Assembly (NCBI GenBank): GCA_947503005.1
Contig: CANNCA010000003.1
Span: forward strand, 62,001-126,000
Reading direction: 5' to 3'
DNA length: 64,000 nt
DNA from: an uncultured Flavobacteriaceae bacterium
GTDB taxonomy: Bacteria; Bacteroidota; Bacteroidia; Flavobacteriales; Flavobacteriaceae
The notes under the pieces were generated by a model. That model was not told where the DNA came from and did not search any database. It saw only the letters and a program-made list of their open reading frames with translations. The position numbers were made by a program, and so were the translations under genes. Positions 37,826 to 48,293 of this stretch are shown here, piece by piece. Position 1 is the stretch's first letter. Each line of letters opens with the position of its first letter.

Positions 37826-38059
37826 TCATTCACACTCCTTACAATCTTCTAGGGTGTCGAAGGGTACGATTCCATCACAACCTCCCCAAAGGAATTCTTT
37901 GCACTTTTGCTCTTCTTGGTCAAAATAGTACTTGGGTATAGCTGCTTCGCAGGGTCCGGTCTTAGGTAATAACTCGCATCTTGGCGTGTCATTATTGGTG
38001 CAGGAAGTACTATAGTAAATGATGCCAATGACGAACAACGCTTTAAAAAATATTTTCAC
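37826..38059 (-). CDS. Kunitz/BPTI-type protease-inhibitor lipoprotein
   Basis: 77 residues from a GTG start (no ATG is available before the lipobox). A signal ends at lipobox Cys20 (YSTSC). The rest is one Kunitz domain with six cysteines at 28, 37, 53, 61, 73 and 76; spacing 9-16-8-12-3 compares with 9-16-8-13-4 in BPTI. Typical features are GPCEA, KYYFD, CKEFLWGGCDG and a Phe six residues before the fifth Cys. The P1 position after the second Cys is Glu38, where trypsin inhibitors have Lys or Arg. Expected to sit on the membrane and bind a protease with acidic preference, if it inhibits at all. It follows the propeller lipoprotein gene by five bases. Confidence 0.88.
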   Translation of the reverse strand: MKIFFKALFVIGIIYYSTSCTNNDTPRCELLPKTGPCEAAIPKYYFDQEEQKCKEFLWGGCDGIVPFDTLEDCKECE

Positions 38060-38064
38060 CTTGT

Positions 38065-39312
38065 CTAGTTCAAATCAAGCGTGCTCAACAATTGAATATT
38101 ATCTGCCAAGTATTTATATTGATATAAAACACCATCGCCAACCATCAATAAGGTCTCTTCCAATGGAATGACATCAAATGTATTAATATCCTTAAAATGG
38201 TCTAGGGCGACCAAATTTTCCACATCGGTCTTGTCGTATACCTTTAAACCTGACTCACCATCGCATACGAACAACTTTTCATCTTTAATTCCGAGACCAT
38301 ATGGTCCATCCATAGGGTAGGAAATTTTCAGTTCAGGACTTGAAATATTGGATATATCAACGATGAACAAACCACTTTCGGTTGCCCCACAACCATTACC
38401 TCCACGCAGGGTTACGTATGCATAATCTCCGTCTACTACAACCGGATCACAGGCCGTTCCATGTTGAAATTCGGATACGAACTGCGGTTTATCAGGCGAA
38501 GAAATATCATAAATATACATACCTCGCATACTACCTAAGAAAAGGTGTTCGCCCCGATTAAATATGGTTTCGATGTCGAATCCGGCATATACATCCTCTA
38601 AATCCAACGGGTTTTCCAAATCTGAAATCTCAAAAATATTAATGTTATGGCTGTCGACAGCATACAGAAAATCACCAACTATCTTAAACCTGGCCAATGA
38701 ACCTCCCTGACCTGTATCTCCAGATTCAGCATTTGCCATATCAAAAGCTACATCTATTTGTGGATTAAGGAATCTATCCTCATACTCGGCAATTAACATT
38801 CGCTCCGTACGAGTCTCCCAACCCACCTGAATTGTTTCGTTGTGGTCGACTCCTTCCCAATCAAAAATATCGGCCTCAACAGGCCAAGCCAAATACCCTT
38901 GAAGTACATTTTCAAGTCGTTTTACAATTACAATATTATTTATATCCGAAATATCGAAAATCACTAAATCCATAATACTATCGGCATACAGAATATCATC
39001 CTTAACAGAAATATCGACATTACCTGCAATCTCAATAAATGAAATTTTACGCGGATCTTCAGGATTCGAATTGTCAATGACATGAACCCCCCGATACTTG
39101 TCGTTAACAAAAATGAAATCCTTGTAGGTATATATCTTTCCTGACTCGTCAATGGGTCGTGGTGGTAGAACATCAACACTGTTTCTGAATTCCGTTTGAC
39201 TCATCATCAGCGGAGTCGCGACTAAATAATCAGCGTAGTCTTTCTCATCGTTTTTTTCACAGGAAACTGAAGTCAAGGCAATGACCATCAGCAATAGAAC
39301 TATCTTTTTCAT
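38065..39312 (-). CDS. LVIVD-type beta-propeller lipoprotein
   Basis: 415 residues from the ATG at 39310-39312; the longer frame from 39360 adds 16 residues ahead of the signal and is rejected. Lipobox ends at Cys18 (LTSVSC). The body has repeats of about 42 residues containing short beta strands with I-D-I-S-[DN] turns, for example VIDNSNPEDP, VIFDISDINN, IFEISDLENP, IYDISSPDKP and IVDISNISSP, the LVIVD repeat style of surface beta propellers. Ligand unknown. It is cotranscribed with the Kunitz lipoprotein gene. Confidence 0.85.
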   Translation of the reverse strand: MKKIVLLLMVIALTSVSCEKNDEKDYADYLVATPLMMSQTEFRNSVDVLPPRPIDESGKIYTYKDFIFVNDKYRGVHVIDNSNPEDPRKISFIEIAGNVDISVKDDILYADSIMDLVIFDISDINNIVIVKRLENVLQGYLAWPVEADIFDWEGVDHNETIQVGWETRTERMLIAEYEDRFLNPQIDVAFDMANAESGDTGQGGSLARFKIVGDFLYAVDSHNINIFEISDLENPLDLEDVYAGFDIETIFNRGEHLFLGSMRGMYIYDISSPDKPQFVSEFQHGTACDPVVVDGDYAYVTLRGGNGCGATESGLFIVDISNISSPELKISYPMDGPYGLGIKDEKLFVCDGESGLKVYDKTDVENLVALDHFKDINTFDVIPLEETLLMVGDGVLYQYKYLADNIQLLSTLDLN

Positions 39313-39391
39313 TTGCCATTTATTTATTGGGTTGTACAAACTAGATATAATTACTAACAATTAGTTGCGTGCAATATCCGTTAAAGTCATT

Positions 39392-40138
39392 TCATTCTTG
39401 AACGGATACCTCATCGTTTTCCAAAAACCCCACGCCATCTTTGTATATATAATACACCGGAATCTTAGCCAACATTGCCGTAAAGAATACACCAATGAAG
39501 CAGAGAATAAAGCCCAACTCCGCAACAATGCCCATGATTATGAGCAATCCAAAGATGACCAACCAGTTTTTGTTTCCTAAGCTAAAACTTGCTTTGACCA
39601 TCTCCATTGGAGTGAGGTCTTCATTAAAAGCGAGAAAGACGGGAATTAAAGACAGTGGTACAATCAAATAAAACAGACCCACAACACAGGCTGCCATACC
39701 AATAACCGTAAGCCCAAAATAAATGGCAGCCAATATGATTACCTTTCGAAGTCGTCCATTTTTAAAGTAATAAAGGTAATCGTCGTTTTCATTTTCATTT
39801 AAGTCCTTATTCCTGCAGATACGGTAAAAAGCCGCCATCAATGCCAAGGTAATTGTCAAAACACCCATCAAAAACACGGGCAAGATTGTTAGCATCCCAA
39901 TAACTACAGAAGTCGGCATTTCTTCTTGTTGCAACATCTCGGGATCCGTAATTCCTGCAGCGATAAAGGGAATATAAATCAAAACATAAAAAGGCAACAT
40001 ACAGATAAAGGTCAACAATAGGGTGATAAAACCTTGAACCCAGACCTTTTTAAACAATTCTATAGCACGACTAAAAATACTTCCGAAATCTAAAGGAGCA
40101 TTATTCTCGATTTTTTTTATGGTGTTTTTTAAATTCAT
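39392..40138 (-). CDS. Polytopic membrane protein of unknown function
   Basis: 248 residues with about six membrane helices between residues 30 and 230 and short soluble ends; the N-terminus has LDFGSIFSRAIELFKKVWVQG, a layout seen in DUF975-like and GDPD-membrane-domain proteins. I do not recognise a specific family. It is divergent from miaB, with a 143-base shared upstream region that holds the miaB promoter. Confidence 0.7.
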   Translation of the reverse strand: MNLKNTIKKIENNAPLDFGSIFSRAIELFKKVWVQGFITLLLTFICMLPFYVLIYIPFIAAGITDPEMLQQEEMPTSVVIGMLTILPVFLMGVLTITLALMAAFYRICRNKDLNENENDDYLYYFKNGRLRKVIILAAIYFGLTVIGMAACVVGLFYLIVPLSLIPVFLAFNEDLTPMEMVKASFSLGNKNWLVIFGLLIIMGIVAELGFILCFIGVFFTAMLAKIPVYYIYKDGVGFLENDEVSVQE

Positions 40139-40215
40139 AAGCTAAAATTTTACCTAAAAATACCACCTTTCGCAGTCACGAAGACCTACAAAATAGTATT
40201 AAAGTTTACTGTCAA

Positions 40216-40248
40216 TTTGTCATAAAATGGGAATTTGCCCTATCTTTG
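40216..40248 (+). promoter_or_regulatory. Promoter of the miaB transcription unit
   Basis: TTTG at 40216-40219, a 21-base spacer and TATCTTTG at 40241-40248 give a full match to the Bacteroidota consensus. The transcript would start near 40254, after the TTG at 40246, so translation begins at the ATG at 40282. Confidence 0.75.
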
Positions 40249-40281
40249 CAAACCCTTTTAGGGCGGAATTATTGTCTTTTT

Positions 40282-41730
40282 ATGGAAAAAATAGTTGACG
40301 AAGCACTTCAAGGAACCTCTCTTGAAATCGAGAAAAGGAAGGCCAACACTCGTAATCTGTACATAGAGAGTTATGGTTGCGCCATGAATTTTTCGGATAG
40401 CGAGATCGTTGCTTCTATTTTATCCGAGGAAGGCTTTAATACCACACAGAACCTTGAAGAAGCCGATTTGGTTTTAGTGAACACCTGCAGCATCCGAGAG
40501 AAGGCCGAGCTAACCGTCAGAAAACGTTTGGAAAAATTCAATGCCATCAAAAAAGACCGCCCGCACATGAAAGTCGGGGTTTTGGGCTGTATGGCTGAAC
40601 GGTTGAAAAGTAAACTACTAGAAGAAGAAAAAATAGTGGATATGGTCGTAGGCCCAGATGCCTACAAAGACCTGCCCAATCTTATCAAGGAAGTTGACGA
40701 AGGGCGCGATGCCGTAAATGTTATACTATCCAAAGAAGAAACCTATGGCGATATTGCTCCCGTTCGCTTGCAGACCAATGGTGTAAGCGCGTTGGTTTCC
40801 ATTACTAGGGGTTGTGATAATATGTGCACCTTTTGTGTTGTGCCGTTTACAAGAGGCCGTGAACGAAGCCGAGACCCACAATCTATTTTAAAGGAGGTAA
40901 ACGATTTATGGGAAAAAGGATTTAAAGAAATCACCCTCCTAGGTCAAAATGTGGATAGCTATTTATGGTACGGTGGCGGACTAAAGAAAGATTTTGTCAA
41001 GGCATCAGAAATGCAAAAAGCTACGGCAGTCGATTTTTCAAATCTTTTGGCCATGGTCGCTGAGGCCCAACCCCGAATGAGAATTCGATTTTCAACTTCG
41101 AACCCACAAGACATGACCTTGGATGTAATAAGAACCATGGCCAAATATGCTAATATTTGTAACCACATTCACCTGCCCGTTCAAAGTGGAAGCAATCGCA
41201 TTTTAAAGGAAATGAACCGTTTGCATTCCATTGAAGAATATTATGAACTTATTGACAATATTCGAGAAATCGTACCTGACTGCGCGATTTCACAGGATAT
41301 GATATCAGGCTTCCCGACGGAAACTGAAGAAGACCACCAAGCCACCTTGGCCGCTTTGAACTATGTGAAATACGATTTTGGCTATATGTATCAGTATTCC
41401 GAAAGACCGGGAACAATGGCTGCACGAAAACTGGAGGATGATATACCGATGGAAGTCAAACAAAGAAGACTTTCTGAAATTATAGCCTTACAGCGCGAAC
41501 ATTGTAAGTTCAGAACGGAAAAACATATCGGCAACATTGAAGAAGTGCTCATCGAGGGAACATCAAAAAAATCGGATGCTCATTTTATGGGGCGAAATTC
41601 TCAAAATACCGTAGCGGTTTTCCCAAAGGAAAATTATAAAGTTGGTGATTTTGTGATGGTACGGATGGACAGCTGCACCTCGGCCACCCTGATCGGAGAA
41701 GCGGTCGGGTTGAGTGAAAACAACAATTAA
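40282..41730 (+). CDS. miaB: tRNA-2-methylthio-N6-dimethylallyladenosine synthase MiaB
   Basis: 482 residues from the ATG at 40282. The UPF0004 domain has Cys33 in [13 protein letters not shown], plus [10 protein letters not shown] and GVLGCMAE for the second iron-sulfur cluster. The radical-SAM motif is [14 protein letters not shown], and a C-terminal TRAM domain is present. It adds a methylthio group to i6A37 of tRNAs. It starts a plus-strand run that continues to groEL. Confidence 0.97.
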   Translation: MEKIVDEALQGTSLEIEKRKANTRNLYIESYGCAMNFSDSEIVASILSEEGFNTTQNLEEADLVLVNTCSIREKAELTVRKRLEKFNAIKKDRPHMKVGVLGCMAERLKSKLLEEEKIVDMVVGPDAYKDLPNLIKEVDEGRDAVNVILSKEETYGDIAPVRLQTNGVSALVSITRGCDNMCTFCVVPFTRGRERSRDPQSILKEVNDLWEKGFKEITLLGQNVDSYLWYGGGLKKDFVKASEMQKATAVDFSNLLAMVAEAQPRMRIRFSTSNPQDMTLDVIRTMAKYANICNHIHLPVQSGSNRILKEMNRLHSIEEYYELIDNIREIVPDCAISQDMISGFPTETEEDHQATLAALNYVKYDFGYMYQYSERPGTMAARKLEDDIPMEVKQRRLSEIIALQREHCKFRTEKHIGNIEEVLIEGTSKKSDAHFMGRNSQNTVAVFPKENYKVGDFVMVRMDSCTSATLIGEAVGLSENNN

Positions 41731-41761
41731 AATTTAGAATCCCTTATTTAGGATTACATAT

Positions 41762-43030
41762 ATGGAAAACATCCAATCAATAAAACAACGCTTCGAGATC
41801 ATCGGTAACGATGTTAAATTAAACCGTGCCATTGAAAAAGCAATTCAAGTCGCACCAACCGATATTTCAGTGCTCGTTACCGGTGAAAGCGGTGTGGGTA
41901 AGGAGTCAATACCGAAAATCATACATTCCCTTTCGCACAGAAAGCATGCAAAATACATTGCAGTGAACTGCGGGGCCATACCCGAAGGCACCATAGATAG
42001 TGAACTTTTTGGTCACGAAAAAGGTGCTTTTACAGGAGCCACCTCAACGCGTAGCGGCTATTTTGAAGTTGCAGATGGTGGTACTATTTTTTTGGATGAA
42101 GTTGGCGAGCTTCCTTTAACCACCCAAGTGCGATTACTTCGTGTGCTGGAAAATGGTGAATTCTTGAAAGTAGGCTCTTCTCAAGTTCAGAAAACCGATG
42201 TGCGTATTGTAGCTGCTACAAACATTCAAATGTTCGAAGCAATTAAAAAAGAGAAATTCCGAGAAGACCTGTATTACAGATTAAGTACCGTAGAGATTAA
42301 TATTCCCCCTCTGCGTGAACGTAAGGAAGATATTCACTTACTTTTTCGAAAGTTCGCTTCCGACTTTGGCAGAAAATATAAAATGCCCACCATTCGCCTA
42401 ACGGATGATGCCATTCAATTATTATTGAAATACCGCTGGCCAGGAAATATTCGGCAACTTCGAAATATTGCGGAACAAGTTTCAGTACTTGAGGAAGGAC
42501 GTACGATTTCAGGAGCTACCTTGCAAGGATATTTACCAAATGCCAGTAGCACAAATCTGCCTGCCGTGATAGGTGGTGAGAAAAGAGAAGGCGATTTTGG
42601 TACTGAACGCGAGATATTATATAAGGTATTGTTCGACATGAAAGGTGACTTGAACGACTTAAAAAAATTGACCCTTGAGTTACTCAAGAATAACGACACC
42701 GAAAAAGTCCAAGAGGAAAACGAAAATCTTATCAGAAAAATATACGGCGAAGATGGTGAAGAGATGCCAAGCGAAGAGCGTACTCCTTTAGAAGTATTAC
42801 ACCTTCCTGAACCCCATGTAGAACAGCAGGTTTCGCCTACTTTTCTAGAAGACAAGTACCATTTTGCAGAGGAAATCGAAGAAGAAGAAACCCTATCTTT
42901 ACAGGAAAAAGAGATTGAATTGATCAAGAAATCATTGGAACGAAATCGAGGAAAACGAAAAGCAGCAGCTAACGAGTTGGGAATTTCCGAACGAACGTTA
43001 TATCGAAAAATTAAACAGTACGATTTGTAA
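41762..43030 (+). CDS. Sigma-54-dependent activator without sensor domain
   Basis: 422 residues. The AAA+ domain starts almost at once: Walker A GESGVGKE at 41-48, the sigma-54 loop GAFTGA at 88-93, Walker B TIFLDEVGEL near 110, and the R-finger region DLYYRLSTVEI. No receiver, GAF or PAS domain precedes it. An acidic low-complexity linker (about 280-380) leads to a Fis-type helix-turn-helix (RKAAANELGISERTLYRKI). It follows miaB by 31 bases and overlaps the lptE start by one base. In this phylum such proteins sit in this same neighbourhood; its signal is unknown. Confidence 0.92.
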   Translation: MENIQSIKQRFEIIGNDVKLNRAIEKAIQVAPTDISVLVTGESGVGKESIPKIIHSLSHRKHAKYIAVNCGAIPEGTIDSELFGHEKGAFTGATSTRSGYFEVADGGTIFLDEVGELPLTTQVRLLRVLENGEFLKVGSSQVQKTDVRIVAATNIQMFEAIKKEKFREDLYYRLSTVEINIPPLRERKEDIHLLFRKFASDFGRKYKMPTIRLTDDAIQLLLKYRWPGNIRQLRNIAEQVSVLEEGRTISGATLQGYLPNASSTNLPAVIGGEKREGDFGTEREILYKVLFDMKGDLNDLKKLTLELLKNNDTEKVQEENENLIRKIYGEDGEEMPSEERTPLEVLHLPEPHVEQQVSPTFLEDKYHFAEEIEEEETLSLQEKEIELIKKSLERNRGKRKAAANELGISERTLYRKIKQYDL

Positions 43031-43551
43031 TGAAGGTAAAGAACATCATTTTTTTAATGGCAACCTCATTGCTCTTTTTCAATTGTGGGGTGTATAACTT
43101 TACGGGGGGTAATCCCGGAACGGCAACTTCATTTCAGGTCAATTATTTTCAGAATTATGCGTCTCAAAGTCCGGGTTCTATATTCGAACCTGGCATGGAT
43201 CGTGACTTCACTTTGGCCCTTCAAGATCGCATACTCAATCAAAGTAGTCTTGATTTAGTTAATAATTTGGGAGACCTACTTTATGAGGGTGAAATTGTAG
43301 AATATCGAATTTCGCCGATGACCGCAACCGCTCAACAAACCGCCGCCCAAAACCGACTTTCGATTGCGGTGAAAGTTCGATTCACCAATAATACCATTGA
43401 AGACGGTTCCAAAGACTTCGATCAGCGTTTTTCGTTCTTTTATGACTATCCGGCAAACTCGCAATTATCCGCGGTAAAAACCGAAGCCCACGAAATTATT
43501 TTTGAGCGAATTACCCAAGATATTTTTAACGCTTCGTTGGCCGATTGGTAA
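43030..43551 (+). CDS. lptE: LPS-assembly lipoprotein LptE
   Basis: 173 residues, lipobox ending at Cys19 (FFNC), then the small LptE fold with FTGGNPGTATSFQV near residue 25 and amphipathic strands. LptE plugs the LptD barrel and helps insert LPS in the outer membrane. The start overlaps the stop of the sigma-54 activator (TAATG). Assignment rests on size, lipobox and the well-conserved position before the TPR protein and secG. Confidence 0.85.
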   Translation: MKVKNIIFLMATSLLFFNCGVYNFTGGNPGTATSFQVNYFQNYASQSPGSIFEPGMDRDFTLALQDRILNQSSLDLVNNLGDLLYEGEIVEYRISPMTATAQQTAAQNRLSIAVKVRFTNNTIEDGSKDFDQRFSFFYDYPANSQLSAVKTEAHEIIFERITQDIFNASLADW

Positions 43552-43657
43552 AACAAAATTCGATGTACAAAGAAAGAAGTGTGATACTAAAATATAATGC
43601 ATGAACACTAGTCAGGATTTAGGACCGAACATCTAATAACCAGCATTAAGCAAATCA

Positions 43658-44581
43658 ATGAACGTTCAAGATTTTACACATCTTTTGCAAAAGCCCAACG
43701 AAGTAGTTTCGGCTGCCCAAACCCAACAATTGGAAGAGGTTTTGTCCGAATACTCCTATTTTCAAGCGGCAAGGGCAATTCATCTAAAAGGGCTAAAAAA
43801 TTTGAACAGTTTCAAATACAATAACGCTCTTAAGGTCACTGCTGCTTACACTACGGATCGCGATATTCTCTTTGAGTTCATTACCTCAAAAGATTTTTTG
43901 CAAAACTCAATTGCAGATACCATTTCAGGTAAATCAACACCTGTAATAGAAACCGAAATCGTATCAGAAGAAATTATACCTGATTCACAAATTGAAAAGA
44001 CACTTATCGAAGTATCGGAAGACCAGCCATTACCGCAAACAATTACCGACGCCGATGCAATTTTGAATCCCAAATTGTTTGCTTCGAAAGACCCTGGCAT
44101 CGATAAGATAATCGAGGCCGAAAAAGTGAAAGCGGCTCGATCCCTTGAAATCGGGAAGCCATTGACTTTTACCAAAGATGAAAAATATTCCTTTAGCGAA
44201 TGGTTGCAATTGACCTCATCAAAAACAATTAAAAGAAACGATTCTGAAGCGCCTAAATTAGAAGAAAACCACTCTGAATTTAAGTTGGAGGAAGATGTTC
44301 TGAAAAAGAAGAAATTCGAACTCATCGATAAGTTCATTGCCAGCAATCCTAAAATAGTTCCTAAGGAAAAAATCGAAATTCCTGTTGGAGCAAAAGAGTC
44401 GGTCAAGTTCGACCAGAAAGAGTTGATGACGGAGACCTTGGCAAAGGTTTATTTAGAACAAAAAAAGTATAAAAAAGCCATACAGGCTTACAAGATTTTA
44501 AGTTTGAAATATCCGGAAAAAAGTGGTTTCTTTGCAGACCGAATTAAAGCGGTACAGAAAATACAACAAGAAAATAGCTAA
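43658..44581 (+). CDS. TPR-containing cytoplasmic protein
   Basis: 307 residues, no signal peptide. The N-terminal half is helical and the middle is charged and low in complexity; the C-terminus has a recognisable TPR unit (LAKVYLEQKKYKKAIQAYKIL, near residue 268) followed by a second helix pair. It lies six bases before secG and 106 bases after lptE, a placement kept in many flavobacteria. Partner unknown; envelope assembly or secretion is suggested by neighbours only. Confidence 0.8.
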   Translation: MNVQDFTHLLQKPNEVVSAAQTQQLEEVLSEYSYFQAARAIHLKGLKNLNSFKYNNALKVTAAYTTDRDILFEFITSKDFLQNSIADTISGKSTPVIETEIVSEEIIPDSQIEKTLIEVSEDQPLPQTITDADAILNPKLFASKDPGIDKIIEAEKVKAARSLEIGKPLTFTKDEKYSFSEWLQLTSSKTIKRNDSEAPKLEENHSEFKLEEDVLKKKKFELIDKFIASNPKIVPKEKIEIPVGAKESVKFDQKELMTETLAKVYLEQKKYKKAIQAYKILSLKYPEKSGFFADRIKAVQKIQQENS

Positions 44582-44587
44582 GTAGCA

Positions 44588-44956
44588 ATGAGCACATTTA
44601 CAATATTCTTGATTTTGATCATCATCGTTTGTTTTTTATTGATGTTGGTCATCATGGTACAAAACCCAAAAGGTGGAGGACTTTCCTCTTCCTTTGGTGG
44701 AGGCGGAAGCCAAGTAGTTGGTGGTGTTAAAAAAACAGGTGACTTTTTAGATAAAAGCACATGGACCTTAGGCATCATGTTAGTGGTCTTGATTCTTGCA
44801 TCCAACGTAGCTTTAAAAGGAAACTTTGGTAGTGCTGATTCTAAGTTATTGGATGGGGATGGAGTAGAAGAAGTTGTACCGGAGACAATTCCAGAAGCGA
44901 CACCAGAAATCGTTCCAGAGCCAGTAAGTGATGGTGTAACCAACGACAGTCTTTAA
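44588..44956 (+). CDS. secG: Preprotein translocase subunit SecG
   Basis: 122 residues with two membrane helices (about 3-22 and 56-74) and the SecG loop MVQNPKGGGLSSSFGGGGS between them. An acidic, Pro-rich tail of about 40 residues is typical for the phylum. SecG assists SecYE-mediated export. A terminator follows the gene. Confidence 0.95.
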   Translation: MSTFTIFLILIIIVCFLLMLVIMVQNPKGGGLSSSFGGGGSQVVGGVKKTGDFLDKSTWTLGIMLVVLILASNVALKGNFGSADSKLLDGDGVEEVVPETIPEATPEIVPEPVSDGVTNDSL

Positions 44957-44977
44957 GAAAATACTTATATGAAATCA

Positions 44978-45012
44978 AAAAATGCCAGCTCGAATGACAA
45001 GCTGGCATTTTT
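44978..45012 (+). terminator. Terminator after secG
   Basis: A perfect 13-bp stem (44978-44990 with 45000-45012) with a nine-base loop, ending in a T run, 22 bases after the secG stop. It separates the miaB-secG unit from groES. Confidence 0.9.
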
Positions 45013-45102
45013 ACTTTTACAAAATGTCAGTTTGTACACAATGGCATAATTTCTGTCAAAAGAAGAAACGAAAATATTTAAATCAATTTAAAACTGAATA
45101 CT

Positions 45103-45381
45103 ATGGCTAAAGTTAGCATTAAACCATTGGCAGATAGGGTTCTTATCGAGCCGATGGCCGCCGAGACCAAAACTGCATCTGGCATATACATACCAGACAC
45201 TGCAAAAGAAAAACCACAAAAGGGCAAAGTAGTAGCGGTTGGTCCTGGAACCAAAGATGAAGCCGTTACTGTAAAAGTTGGCAACACGGTTCTTTACGGA
45301 AAATATGCAGGTACCGAACTAAAGTTAGAAGGTACCGATTATCTAATGATGCGTGAGAGTGATATATTGGCTATTATTTAA
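45103..45381 (+). CDS. groES: Co-chaperonin GroES
   Basis: 92 residues with the full GroES core: [12 protein letters not shown] near residue 5, the mobile loop [20 protein letters not shown] and the C-terminal [13 protein letters not shown]. It caps the GroEL ring. The groES-groEL gap is 127 bases and holds two hairpins. No CIRCE-type operator was found upstream. Confidence 0.98.
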   Translation: MAKVSIKPLADRVLIEPMAAETKTASGIYIPDTAKEKPQKGKVVAVGPGTKDEAVTVKVGNTVLYGKYAGTELKLEGTDYLMMRESDILAII

Positions 45382-45385
45382 TTTC

Positions 45386-45405
45386 ATTCCTGCGCAGGCA
45401 GGAAT
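45386..45405. repeat. REP-like palindrome in the groES-groEL gap
   Basis: ATTCCTGC-GCAG-GCAGGAAT, an 8-bp stem with a four-base loop. The same architecture, with a compensatory change at one stem position, occurs at 52857-52876. Confidence 0.6.
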
Positions 45406-45469
45406 CTTCTAAATAATAGAAATAGATTTCTTTCTAAACGAAAATGAGAACAAAACAATTTTAAAAAGA

Positions 45470-45487
45470 TTCCCGCCTTTGCGGGAA
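45470..45487. repeat. Second hairpin in the groES-groEL gap
   Basis: TTCCCGC-CTTT-GCGGGAA forms a 7-bp stem with a four-base loop, 22 bases before the groEL start. It resembles a shortened REP-like element and could also affect groEL mRNA. Confidence 0.5.
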
Positions 45488-45496
45488 AGAAAATAA

Positions 45497-47140
<1,644 letters not shown>

Positions 47141-47172
47141 TGGCTAGCCACCACAGGCATTATAATTACTTT

Positions 47173-47208
47173 AAAACCCGCTTTGGAAAATTCTTAAGCG
47201 GGTTTTTT
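47173..47208 (+). terminator. Terminator after groEL
   Basis: An 11-bp perfect stem (47173-47183 with 47196-47206), 12-base loop and T run. It lies between convergent genes and probably acts both ways. Confidence 0.9.
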
Positions 47209-47227
47209 CATTCTCGAGGGATTTTTC

Positions 47228-48289
47228 TTAATTGCCGTATACTTCCGTTTCATAAAAAGCCGGTATCGAAAACCAATAGCCCATAAATGAAGTCGATGTG
47301 TTCAATTGTCCAGACCCTGCGACAGCCTCTCCGAATACATTGTATTGTGTTCCTAGACTATCTTCAAAGACCGCAGAAGACGAGCCATCATAGACAAAGG
47401 AAAAGTCAAGGTTACTCTGACTGGCGTCCAGCTCAAAGGATGCAATAAAATTTGAATTACCAACCACCAAATAGTTCTTTCCGTTAAAAGTATCTTTAAG
47501 TATCCCAGAGGAATCAAATTTAGAGAATTGATATACCTTCGCATCTCCACCATCGACTATAGCATGAACTCTTTCTTTCAATGGCAGTCGTGAATCTTTT
47601 GGTGTAGGAAACAAAAAGAAACTATTATTGGTTTTATAGTCCACATAAGGATAGACGCCATAGGTTCTTGCAAAACCCGTATTCAGGCTCATAAGCTTTG
47701 TATCCGGAAACATGGTTTTCCATGTTTTCCAATCGGTTTCAACCAGTGTTATTACCTCAGCCTTTTTACCACTCAAACTTCCATTTACCGATTCGTTCAG
47801 TAGCTGTGACCAATTACTTTTTGTTGCCCTATCAAATGGAATTAGGTTGGTCTGATATAGCAAGCCAGAAACGCCAAAAGTGGTTCGCTTTCCATCAATA
47901 AACCTATTCCAACCAATTCCTGTTCCAGTCAAAGGACAATAGGTTATTGCCAATGAAACATCACCAACATCATCATTCACTATCTCATGCCAGTCTAAAA
48001 TGAAATGTTGATAGGCCCTAATGTCATTACCGTTTTTATATCCAAGTATCAAATCACTATCCCCAATTATTGAAGAATTATCGGCACTGACCATTACAGG
48101 ATTCTCCAAGGCGGGAATTCCATCACGCCCTGGCCCGCCATCCAAGACCTCCGCCAATGGAATACTCCATTCCGTTGAAGTATTTTCCATTTCACCTGCA
48201 TCTTGATTTTGTGGTGTGTCTTGGGTACTTGAAGTGCTACAGGATAGTATTGTCGTAATAAAAGCCAGTAATAAAATAGTATTTTTCAT
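47228..48289 (-). CDS. DUF3179 lipoprotein
   Basis: 353 residues, lipobox ending at Cys17 (TTILSC). DUF3179 features are DGGPGRDGIPAL, DDVGDVSLAITYCPLTGTGIGWNR and TFGVSGLLYQTNLIPFDR. The family is exported and of unknown function; the single Cys in the YCPLTG motif is conserved. It is last in a minus-strand run and starts four bases after the outer-membrane barrel gene ends, so the two probably act together. Confidence 0.9.
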   Translation of the reverse strand: MKNTILLLAFITTILSCSTSSTQDTPQNQDAGEMENTSTEWSIPLAEVLDGGPGRDGIPALENPVMVSADNSSIIGDSDLILGYKNGNDIRAYQHFILDWHEIVNDDVGDVSLAITYCPLTGTGIGWNRFIDGKRTTFGVSGLLYQTNLIPFDRATKSNWSQLLNESVNGSLSGKKAEVITLVETDWKTWKTMFPDTKLMSLNTGFARTYGVYPYVDYKTNNSFFLFPTPKDSRLPLKERVHAIVDGGDAKVYQFSKFDSSGILKDTFNGKNYLVVGNSNFIASFELDASQSNLDFSFVYDGSSSAVFEDSLGTQYNVFGEAVAGSGQLNTSTSFMGYWFSIPAFYETEVYGN

Positions 48290-48293
48290 AGCG

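Noticed and set aside
42415-42927. 170-codon minus-strand frame opposite the sigma-54 activator
   Set aside because: Antisense to the acidic linker; Ser-rich translation without homology-like features.
45013-45102. Heat-shock operator (CIRCE-like) or standard promoter before groES
   Set aside because: No TTAGCACTC-GAGTGCTAA dyad is present; the TTTG at 45031 and TAATTTCT at 45047 are only 12 bases apart, too close for the consensus.
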